In this document: one piece after another, positions 1-5,531 of the stretch | How the letters are laid out: each line of letters starts with the position of its first letter | Numbering within the stretch: position 1 is the stretch's first letter | DNA from: Deltaproteobacteria bacterium | GTDB taxonomy: Bacteria; Desulfobacterota; Desulfobacteria; Desulfobacterales; JAFDDL01 | Direction: 5' to 3' | Length of the DNA stretch: 5,531 nt | NCBI GenBank assembly: GCA_019310865.1 | Contig: JAFDDL010000278.1 | Location: forward strand, 1-5,531 | The notes under the pieces: model-generated | Seen by the model: the letters and a program-made list of their open reading frames with translations, nothing else | Database searches by the model: none | Told to the model about the DNA's origin: nothing | Made by a program: the position numbers and the translations under genes

Positions 1-2035
1 CAATCAGCGATCCATCCGATATCAAGGTAACCCGGGCGTTTGACTGGTCCAGGCCCGGCAGCCCCGAGCCCTGCTGAACGATCACCATTCCCTTGCCGAT
101 TTTGATATCGGGGGAGTCACTTTCCGCTTTTCGACCGTATTTTATGGATGCTTTCCCCATCTCCAGGGCTGAATCCAGACCGCAACTGGCCACTTTTACC
201 GCGGCGCCTTTTTTACCTTCCCCCAGACATCGTAAAATCTCCAATACGGATCCTTCCCGGACCCGGTTTTTTTCGATCAGTTCCGCGTGATCCACTCCTA
301 ATTCGACCGCAAGTTCTCCCAAAGCGGTTTGCATGGCAAATGAGCCTTTCGGTGCGCCATAGCCCTGGTAGGCGCCGGTGGGATAAATATTGGAATAAAA
401 AACCCTGACGTCAAATGACATGTTGGGGCATATAATCAGGGGTAGCGATTTGGAACAGGCATTCATGGGTACCGTTAAGCAGTGGCTTCCATATGGCCCC
501 GTATTTGCCCTGACTTTCATATCGACGGCAGTGAGGGTGCCGTCCTTTTTTGCCCCCAGTTTAACGCTGATATGCATGGGATGTCGACTGCTGCATGCAA
601 TAAACTCCTCTTGCCGGGTGAATTGATAGAAAACCGGTTGGCCTGTTTTCCAGGTGGCAAATGCAGCCACATCCTCCAGGAGAATATCCTGCTTGGAGCC
701 ATAACCGCCGCCGACCCGTTCTTTATGCACCCGAACCATGTTTTCACTGATACCAAGGATTTTGGCAACATTTCTGCGCACATGCCATGGAACCTGTGTG
801 GAAGCGTGAATTATCAGGCGATTGCCTTCCATTCGAGTATAAACGGTATGGGGTTCACAAGGCGTACAATGTACCTGGGATGTTTTATATTCTCTTTCGA
901 TAATAACATCCGCTTCATTAAGTCCCTTTTCGGTATCGCCAATTCCATCGCTCACACAGGCGGCGAGATTTTTATGCGGATCAGCCCCAATGGAAAAGGG
1001 ATAGATGATTTTCCCGTCTCTTTCGTCAATGTCATGATTATATGCTGACAGGTTTTTCGGGGCGCCGCTCAAAAAGGAGATGTCACTGTTGTGAAGGATG
1101 GGGGCATCTTCAGATTCAGCGTCATCTACCGTGAACACGGCAGGCAGGATTTCATAATCCACCTTGATCTTTGTCAAGGCGTCTTCAGCGATTTCTTCCG
1201 TATCCGCCACAACGGCAGCCACTCTGTCCCCGACATGTCTGACTTTTTCACCGAACATTTTTCGGTCGTATGGTGATGGCTCCGGAAAACCTTGACCGGC
1301 CGTCGTGTAATAAACATCCGGACAATTTTTATGGGTAATAACCATCTCCACGCCGGGGGTGTTTTCAGCCTCACGGGTGTCGATGTGGGTGATGAAGGCA
1401 TGCGCATGAGGGCTGCGCAGCATTTTCAGGACCAGGCTCCCGGGCAGGACGACATCTTCTACGAAAGCCCGTTTTCCCATAACAAGCTGCGGCCCATCCA
1501 CCTTAGGGTGCACTTTGCCGATAATCCTTAAATCCGGCCGGTACTCCGGGGTTATTTCAGGCTTGAACGCAGGATTCCGCATTCGCTTTTTTGCTATTTC
1601 AACCGCCTTGAAATACGGTTGGTATCCGGTATCGCGGATATAAATACAAGAAAGGGAATCCACAATATCTTCCCGTGAAGGGTTCGGTTTTCGGGCCAGG
1701 AGTTCCGTTAGTATTAAAGCGGCTGCCGGTGCGTTGTATGCAGACTGTACAACGCCGACATCCACCAATGCAGACTGAACGGGGGATAGTTTGCCGTCAT
1801 TTGATAAAGATTCAACGGTCTTTACAGCATGTCCGTCCAACTGGGCGGCAATTAATAGACCTGCGTTGACGATTTTGTCATCCAACAGAATGATATCGCC
1901 TCCTGCAAATCCATTGGATTGCTCGATCTTTCTGACAGAAATGACTCCCCGTTTTTGCAAAATCCGCTGAACGTTTTCTCCTGGATCCGTGGTGACTTCT
2001 TGCTGCCTCCCATTGAGCTTAAATTTGATTTCCAT
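1..2035 (-). CDS. xdhD: XdhD-like molybdopterin-binding hydroxylase with a cysteine-less 2Fe-2S-type N-terminal region (3' end outside window)
   Basis: Molybdenum hydroxylase of the xanthine dehydrogenase superfamily, XdhD (YgfN) branch, expected to act in the cytoplasm on a purine-like or other N-heterocycle. I translated all 678 visible codons and found no stop or frameshift. Residues 1-150 resemble the ferredoxin plus helical [2Fe-2S] domains (LSPVQ at 83-87, RDTGY at 134-138), but all eight ligand cysteines are replaced. From about residue 165 the Mo domain follows: SPHAHA (209-214), GDRVAAV (269-275), CEPH (393-396), STQVPW (412-417), GGGYGSK (442-448) and GAYQGYGAP (554-562). Q414 and Y445 fall at Mo-pterin contact positions. 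I recall E. coli XdhD as about 956 residues and colinear with this protein, so roughly 280 residues including the catalytic Glu lie beyond position 1. The ATG at 2035 starts 3 nt after the FAD gene stop, with GGAG 12 nt upstream. Family assignment is firm; substrate is unknown. Confidence 0.93.
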   Translation of the reverse strand, partial: MEIKFKLNGRQQEVTTDPGENVQRILQKRGVISVRKIEQSNGFAGGDIILLDDKIVNAGLLIAAQLDGHAVKTVESLSNDGKLSPVQSALVDVGVVQSAYNAPAAALILTELLARKPNPSREDIVDSLSCIYIRDTGYQPYFKAVEIAKKRMRNPAFKPEITPEYRPDLRIIGKVHPKVDGPQLVMGKRAFVEDVVLPGSLVLKMLRSPHAHAFITHIDTREAENTPGVEMVITHKNCPDVYYTTAGQGFPEPSPYDRKMFGEKVRHVGDRVAAVVADTEEIAEDALTKIKVDYEILPAVFTVDDAESEDAPILHNSDISFLSGAPKNLSAYNHDIDERDGKIIYPFSIGADPHKNLAACVSDGIGDTEKGLNEADVIIEREYKTSQVHCTPCEPHTVYTRMEGNRLIIHASTQVPWHVRRNVAKILGISENMVRVHKERVGGGYGSKQDILLEDVAAFATWKTGQPVFYQFTRQEEFIACSSRHPMHISVKLGAKKDGTLTAVDMKVRANTGPYGSHCLTVPMNACSKSLPLIICPNMSFDVRVFYSNIYPTGAYQGYGAPKGSFAMQTALGELAVELGVDHAELIEKNRVREGSVLEILRCLGEGKKGAAVKVASCGLDSALEMGKASIKYGRKAESDSPDIKIGKGMVIVQQGSGLPGLDQSNARVTLISDGSLI

Positions 2036-2038
2036 GCG

Positions 2039-2833
2039 TTACAGTTTCTCCAGGCAACTTATCAACGAATCGGCAATAACCACACCCGTTATATATGTTT
2101 TATAATCTCGTGAAGCAAACTGGTCCGTTTCCGGGGCGATAACATCCGACACGGCTTTTTCGATTGAATTTCTATTCCGTAACAGATGATTCCGGATGTC
2201 TTTTTCGATTTCCGGCAATCTTCGCGGCGTATCTTCCACTGTCCCAACGGCAACCACAACATGATTCGGTCTGAAATCCGCGGTTTTGTTCATGCTGACG
2301 GCCGTGTTGGCCAATACGGGTCCGTTTGCCTTCAGGATTACCTGTCTCACCACGCAGGTGATCTCTTTTGAGGGTATCGTAACGTTTAGAATCAGCTCGG
2401 TGCTGTTCCGGGTGATGTAATCTTCAATGCGGTGTGTTTTGCCGCCCGCAGTCGTGACGGTTGCATGAAGGGCCATCAAGCACGGGGCGAGTCGTGTCTC
2501 TTTCCCCCCGGATGCAATATCACCGCCTATCGTCGCCATATTTCTGATCGATCTGGTGTCGGCCATGGCTGCGGCTTGCCGTAACGCTTCGGGAATAATG
2601 CGGCTGTCCATTAATTCCTGAAGGGTGACCATCGCACCCACTGAAATCTGCTCGGCGTAGTTCTGAATAAAATGCAGCCCCAAAGCCTCTAAGCTGATGA
2701 CATGTTCATGCCGGGCTATGTATTCGAAACGGTTGATGTGCGTCCCGCCCGCAAACCAGGTCACACGGTTGCAATGTTTTGCCTTCAAAAGAAGCGCTTC
2801 TTTCACTGAAGCTGGTTTAAAAAAATTAATCAT
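2039..2833 (-). CDS. ygfM: FAD-binding subunit of the molybdenum hydroxylase (YgfM-like, CoxM/XdhB superfamily)
   Basis: This is a complete 264-residue protein, slightly shorter than the usual 280-300 of CoxM/XdhB-type flavoprotein subunits and close to the length I recall for E. coli YgfM (259). It should hold FAD and pass electrons between the Mo subunit and an acceptor. It starts with the family pattern FFKPASVKEAL. The first FAD loop is AGGT (28-31), ISVGAMVTLQEL covers 63-74, and the second loop IRNMATIGGDIA covers 96-107. The C-terminal CO-dehydrogenase-flavoprotein-type tail includes DYKTYITGVVIAD (243-255). Departures from the consensus are AGGTH instead of AGGTD, TIGGD instead of TIGGN, and loss of the ASPxSD stretch after it; YgfM, as I recall it, deviates in the same loop. 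The gene sits 10 nt after the PLP enzyme gene and 3 nt before the Mo gene, with no good Shine-Dalgarno sequence, which suggests translational coupling. Confidence 0.92.
   Translation of the reverse strand: MINFFKPASVKEALLLKAKHCNRVTWFAGGTHINRFEYIARHEHVISLEALGLHFIQNYAEQISVGAMVTLQELMDSRIIPEALRQAAAMADTRSIRNMATIGGDIASGGKETRLAPCLMALHATVTTAGGKTHRIEDYITRNSTELILNVTIPSKEITCVVRQVILKANGPVLANTAVSMNKTADFRPNHVVVAVGTVEDTPRRLPEIEKDIRNHLLRNRNSIEKAVSDVIAPETDQFASRDYKTYITGVVIADSLISCLEKL
2048..2051 (-). promoter_or_regulatory. Ribosome binding site (GGAG) of the xdhD-like gene, inside the end of the FAD gene
   Basis: On the minus strand GGAG is followed by 12 nt (ending TAACGC) and then the ATG at 2035. It lies inside the last codons of the upstream FAD gene, so translation of the two subunits is probably coupled. 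The spacing is a little long for a Shine-Dalgarno sequence, so termination-reinitiation may matter more than this site. Confidence 0.5.
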
Positions 2834-2843
2834 GTGGTTTTTT

Positions 2844-4112
2844 TCATAACCTTAATTTCTGAATGACTTTTTCCAATGCCGCCGGTTTTGGTTCCACACA
2901 AACCGGTTCCGGCCCGGTAATTTTCGTTGCTTTTAATGCGGCGTTTACATCTTTCAATCCATTTCCTGTATTAATCACAACCATTGTCTCGTTTGATTCT
3001 ACCAAATTGGTTTCCAGTGACTTGAGTAACCCTGCGTATGCCGCAGCCCCGGCAGGTTCCCCAAAAACACCACATCCCCGGGCCATTTTCGTGATGGCCT
3101 GTAAGATTTCATCATCACTGACGCAAACAAACGCCCCGTCCGTTTCCAGAACGGCGTTCATAGCTTTTATCCTGTCTCTCGGGAGTCCGGCGCTGATGCT
3201 ATCTGCAATTGTGGCCACAGTGATTGCCGGTTTGGTGATCACGTCCTCGCCATTTGTCCAGGCCTGATAAAGGTAGCTGCTTCCTTCGGCTTGCACACCC
3301 ACAATTTTGGGCATTTTATCGACCCAGCCCAGGGCCGTCAGATCTTTAAATCCCTTATGGACACCACCGATAATGCTGCCGTCACCAACACTTACAAATA
3401 CCCTGTCGGGAACTTTCCAGTTTAACTGCTCACATATTTCAAAAGCGACGGTTTTTTTACCTTCCGTCATGTAGGGATTATAGCCGGTATTTCGGTTATA
3501 CCAGCCATACTTGTCGGATGCGCTTATGCATAGATCATAGGCATCGCCATACGTTCCTTTTACCAAAACGACCATGGAACCATATACCAGCAACTGCGTT
3601 ATTTTAGCCTTAGGGGCAGAGTCCGGTACAAAAATCAGGTTTGGCTGGCCGATCGCGGCGCATATACCGCTCAGCGCAGCCGCTGCATTTCCGGTACTTG
3701 CCGTGGTGACGATGTCAGCCCCCTTCTCACGAGCCTTAACGACCGCTACAGCACTCGCTCGGTCTTTAAACGAAGCCGTGGGTTGCCGGCCATCGTCTTT
3801 CACCCAGAGCTCTGCGATGCCGAGTTCTGCAGCCAAACGGTCGGCTCTGTAAAGAGGCGTCCACCCCACTGCAATGGGAGGCGTCTTTGAATCCATTTCA
3901 ACCGGTAACAAGGGTTTGTAGCGCCAAATGGACATTTCCCTGGAATCAGCCAAACAGGTTTTTGTGAAGTTTGATTCTATGTAATCGTAATCATATTGGA
4001 CATCCAGGATTCCTTCGGTACCATGATCGGGACAGACATAATCGACTTCATCCGGCTGGTATTCTTTTGCGCAAATAACACATCTCAGATTTTTGATTTG
4101 TTTGAGTGTCAT
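2844..4112 (-). CDS. thrC: Threonine synthase-like PLP enzyme with N-terminal zinc-ribbon motif
   Basis: This is a complete 422-residue fold-type II PLP enzyme. Threonine synthase converts O-phospho-L-homoserine to L-threonine and phosphate in the cytoplasm. Visible motifs are an N-terminal zinc-ribbon-like set C11, C14, C27 and H30; PTASFKDRAS (111-120), in which K116 is the Schiff-base lysine; TASTGNAAAA (138-146 region), the substrate/PLP loop; VGDGSIIGG (242-250), the phosphate-binding loop; EPAGAA (352-357); and NTGNGLKD (381-388), close to the TGHGLKDP motif of ThrC. The glycine loop reads GDGS where classical ThrC has GNAGN, so the substrate could differ. It is the first gene of an operon with a YgfM/XdhD pair and has no homoserine kinase or dehydrogenase beside it. 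In E. coli the corresponding cluster contains another fold-II enzyme, YgeX (2,3-diaminopropionate ammonia-lyase), but its lysine motif is different. Family is firm; the exact reaction is uncertain. Confidence 0.9.
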   Translation of the reverse strand: MTLKQIKNLRCVICAKEYQPDEVDYVCPDHGTEGILDVQYDYDYIESNFTKTCLADSREMSIWRYKPLLPVEMDSKTPPIAVGWTPLYRADRLAAELGIAELWVKDDGRQPTASFKDRASAVAVVKAREKGADIVTTASTGNAAAALSGICAAIGQPNLIFVPDSAPKAKITQLLVYGSMVVLVKGTYGDAYDLCISASDKYGWYNRNTGYNPYMTEGKKTVAFEICEQLNWKVPDRVFVSVGDGSIIGGVHKGFKDLTALGWVDKMPKIVGVQAEGSSYLYQAWTNGEDVITKPAITVATIADSISAGLPRDRIKAMNAVLETDGAFVCVSDDEILQAITKMARGCGVFGEPAGAAAYAGLLKSLETNLVESNETMVVINTGNGLKDVNAALKATKITGPEPVCVEPKPAALEKVIQKLRL

Positions 4113-4172
4113 TCTTAGGTCGCTTTTTATTAATTATTTATTAAAAATCAAAGTAGTTAGTCGCTTATATGC

Positions 4173-4201
4173 CTTATATTATCAAAATTTTTGTAAGTCA
4201 A
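4173..4201 (-). promoter_or_regulatory. Sigma70-type promoter of the thrC-ygfM-xdhD operon
   Basis: Read on the minus strand, TTGACT (4201-4196) is followed by a 17-nt spacer and TATAAG (4178-4173). Each hexamer matches the consensus at five of six positions and the spacing is ideal. The start of transcription would fall near 4166, giving a leader of about 54 nt that is AU-rich and has no strong Shine-Dalgarno sequence before the ATG at 4112. This is the best promoter match I see in the intergenic region. Confidence 0.65.
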
Positions 4202-4213
4202 CAAAAATATTGT
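4183..4213. repeat. Near-palindromic pair and TTGT/ACAA half-sites over the operon -35
   Basis: Two related 11-mers, CAAAATTTTTG (4183-4193) and CAAAAATATTG (4202-4212), start 19 bp apart, close to two helical turns. In another reading, TTGT-6-ACAA (4191-4204) and ACAA-5-TTGT (4201-4213) overlap. They cover the -35 and spacer of the operon promoter, the position of a repressor operator. The sequence is so AT-rich that chance is a real alternative. Confidence 0.3.
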
Positions 4214-4357
4214 AATTCTATCCCAAAAAAAATAGATAAAATATTTTAACTCACTATAATAATTTAAATATATTTCACGGAAATTTACGATTTCAGAATC
4301 AATCAACCTTTTAATTTATCATTCAAGACATGCAATAATATTCATAATTTTATATTA

Positions 4358-4386
4358 TTGACAACATTTCTTGTTTAATGTATGCC
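4358..4386 (+). promoter_or_regulatory. Candidate promoter of the exported propeller protein gene
   Basis: A perfect TTGACA (4358-4363) is followed 17 nt later by TATGCC (4381-4386), a poor -10. If used, the leader would be about 45 nt. An ACAA-6-TTGT inverted repeat (4361-4374) overlaps the -35. The weak -10 suggests either a need for an activator or that the real promoter is elsewhere. Confidence 0.4.
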
Positions 4387-4425
4387 TTGGGTATGTATCA
4401 ATTGGCTCGTTTGACCTTTTACCAT

Positions 4426-4431
4426 AGGAGA
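4426..4431 (+). promoter_or_regulatory. Ribosome binding site (AGGAGA) of the propeller/S9 gene
   Basis: AGGAGA lies 7-8 nt before the ATG at 4439 and decides the start. The other nearby ATG, at 4432, is in a different frame and only 1 nt beyond the Shine-Dalgarno sequence. Confidence 0.8.
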
Positions 4432-4438
4432 ATGCAAT

Positions 4439-5531
4439 ATGAACGGAAAAAAACCTGTTTTATTAATAAGGTACATTTGTGTTTTTGTCATTTTTTGCTG
4501 GTTTCCCGCATCGGGTTACGGGGGGACGAACCAAGACGGGGGCGAATGTGTGAAAAATAATTACAGGCAAGATGTATTGGAATACATGAAGATGCCTTCC
4601 ATCGGGGGGCATCAGCCCTATATGGATATCAGCAAGGATGGCCAATATATCCTGTTTAATTCCAACGACACGGGAAAGCCGAATCTCTACGTGCAGGCAG
4701 TGGAAACCCCCGCCGATATTCGCAGAATTACAGCGGCGGAAAAGATGGTTTATGTCGGCAAGTTTTCACCGGATGGTAAAATGGTTGTTTTTTCCCTTGA
4801 AGCGCACGGAAGTGAAAAATCGGATCTTTATCTGGTCCGGCTGGATTCCCTTGACAGCCCCCCGAAAAAAATTACACGTAAAGCCTGTATGACATATTCT
4901 CAGGGGATCGCATGGCGTCCGTCGGGGACCGAGGTCATACGTACCTTTACAGATGGTGACAACAGCGGTATTGAAGTCATTGACATGGAGACACTCACGC
5001 CGAAAATCCTTGTTGACGGCGTGTCCCCTCTCATGTCGGCCAGATATTCACATGACGGAAAATGGATCGCCTGCACCGCTTATGATTCAAACAGCTCGAT
5101 ATTTCTTGTAAACCGTGAGAAACCTGAGAAAACAAAGACAATAAAACTGAGCGAAACCTGTTTTAATGCCTCTCCCTCCTGGAGTTTTGATGATAAAAAT
5201 ATCGGCTTTATAACCAACATAAACGGCTTTTTCCAGCCGGTCGTCTACAACCTGGAAAACGATAAATACGACGTTATCGATCTTTTGGACGGCGAAGAAA
5301 GCGCTGCCCACAGTCAAGTTGCCCAGGAGATCGAATTTCATTCTGACGTAGATCGTATATATTATGTTGTCAGTAAAACCGGTCGAAAATACATAAAAGA
5401 ATATACAATTTCAACGAAAAGAAGCGTTGTTTTGCCTTTTCCGGAAGGCACGATCGACGCTTTTGTTATCAATCCATCATCACAGATCATTGTCGCGATC
5501 CATTCTTCGATGAAATCACCCAAAATGATCT
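4439..5531 (+). CDS. Exported TolB/WD40-like beta-propeller protein, probably N-terminal half of an S9-family peptidase (3' end outside window)
   Basis: Visible part is 364 residues, open to the window end. It starts with a signal peptide: basic NGKK, a hydrophobic core at about residues 6-22, and a likely signal peptidase I site near ASG (24-26). Mature protein would be periplasmic or outside the cell. After about residue 55 come repeated propeller blades with the TolB/PD40-type pattern of a strand, a [SP]xDGK-like turn and a second strand: ISKDGQYILF (64-73), FSPDGKMVVF (109-118), WRPSGTEVI (159-167), YSHDGKWIAC (203-212), WSFDDKNIGF (248-257), HSDVDRIYYV (301-310) and INPSSQIIVA (344-353). 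Seven repeats, ending in a segment like the last blade of acylaminoacyl-peptidase/S9 enzymes (SSMKSPKMI), point to a following alpha/beta-hydrolase domain, which cannot be seen. A plain TolB-like propeller protein is the alternative. It is divergent from the operon, and no functional link is evident. Confidence 0.8.
   Translation, partial: MNGKKPVLLIRYICVFVIFCWFPASGYGGTNQDGGECVKNNYRQDVLEYMKMPSIGGHQPYMDISKDGQYILFNSNDTGKPNLYVQAVETPADIRRITAAEKMVYVGKFSPDGKMVVFSLEAHGSEKSDLYLVRLDSLDSPPKKITRKACMTYSQGIAWRPSGTEVIRTFTDGDNSGIEVIDMETLTPKILVDGVSPLMSARYSHDGKWIACTAYDSNSSIFLVNREKPEKTKTIKLSETCFNASPSWSFDDKNIGFITNINGFFQPVVYNLENDKYDVIDLLDGEESAAHSQVAQEIEFHSDVDRIYYVVSKTGRKYIKEYTISTKRSVVLPFPEGTIDAFVINPSSQIIVAIHSSMKSPKMI

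Larger units (their letters stand above)
4113..4438. other. AT-rich divergent intergenic control region
   Basis: These 326 bases separate the minus-strand operon from the plus-strand propeller gene. They are far richer in A and T than the genes on either side. I see no convincing coding sequence, RNA gene or terminator hairpin in them. They hold one good minus-strand promoter, one weaker plus-strand promoter, and ACAA/TTGT inverted half-sites beside each -35. The central part (about 4215-4355) shows only A/T-rich sequence that I cannot interpret. Confidence 0.75.

Noticed and set aside
482..1048. 188-codon open frame on the plus strand
   Set aside because: It lies wholly antisense to the conserved Mo domain of the XdhD-like gene, shows no family motifs, and is best explained as a shadow of that gene.
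1..2035. Possible pseudogene status or selenocysteine codon in the XdhD-like gene
   Set aside because: All 678 codons were translated without stop or frameshift, and no in-frame TGA was found. Selenium in this group, where present, is thought to be a labile ligand rather than selenocysteine. The missing cysteines appear to be a branch feature.
2863..3267. 134-codon plus-strand open frame rich in Ala, Ser, Thr and Pro
   Set aside because: It is antisense to the C-terminal half of the threonine synthase-like gene; its low-complexity composition is what the reverse strand of that gene gives.
4255..4260. Perfect TATAAT on the plus strand
   Set aside because: No recognisable -35 lies 16-18 nt upstream (the sequence there is like ATAGAT), and the next gene starts about 180 nt away. 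In such AT-rich DNA the hexamer is expected by chance.
4487..4498. Possible lipoprotein signal at Cys20 of the propeller protein
   Set aside because: The residues before the Cys are VIF; Phe at -1 does not fit the lipobox, and a signal peptidase I-type site follows near residues 24-26.
4378..4560. 60-codon open frame starting upstream of the propeller gene
   Set aside because: It has no Shine-Dalgarno sequence before its ATG and overlaps the signal peptide region of the propeller gene, which has AGGAGA and continues far longer in its own frame.

Overview
The window carries three complete or partial genes on the minus strand, an AT-rich divergent control region, and the first part of one secreted protein gene on the plus strand. 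Base composition is moderate in the genes and very AT-rich between them. The gene content (a molybdenum hydroxylase of the XdhD/YgfM type and an exported propeller protein with a Gram-negative-looking signal peptide) suggests an anaerobic or facultative Gram-negative bacterium, perhaps a Desulfobacterota-like organism. That assignment is a guess; nothing here fixes the taxon.

Minus strand, in order of transcription (4201 down to 1): a good sigma70-type promoter (4173-4201), then a stand-alone threonine synthase-like PLP enzyme (4112-2844), then after 10 nt a small FAD-binding flavoprotein subunit (2833-2039), then after only 3 nt the molybdopterin-binding XdhD-like protein (2035-1, its last roughly 280 residues lie outside). 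The spacing indicates one operon. The FAD and Mo genes match, as far as I recall the sequences, E. coli YgfM and XdhD (formerly YgfN), the pair in the yge/ygf purine (urate/hypoxanthine) catabolism and labile-selenium molybdenum hydroxylase cluster. They are sometimes annotated as 'probable selenate reductase' subunits.

The most unusual point is in the XdhD-like protein. Its N-terminal region has the fold signature of the two [2Fe-2S] domains of xanthine dehydrogenases, but every one of the eight cluster-ligating cysteines is replaced. The two residues that position purines in classical xanthine dehydrogenase (Glu and Arg) are both Gln. The partner FAD subunit also departs from the usual FAD motifs. 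The usual Mo -> 2Fe-2S -> FAD electron path therefore cannot operate in this protein pair as written, although the frame is intact over 678 codons and the protein looks well conserved.

From 4113 to 4438 lies a divergent intergenic region with candidate promoters in both directions and ACAA/TTGT inverted half-sites next to both -35 elements. On the plus strand, from 4439 past the window end, is an exported seven-bladed TolB/WD40-like beta-propeller, most likely the N-terminal half of an S9-family (prolyl oligopeptidase-type) peptidase.
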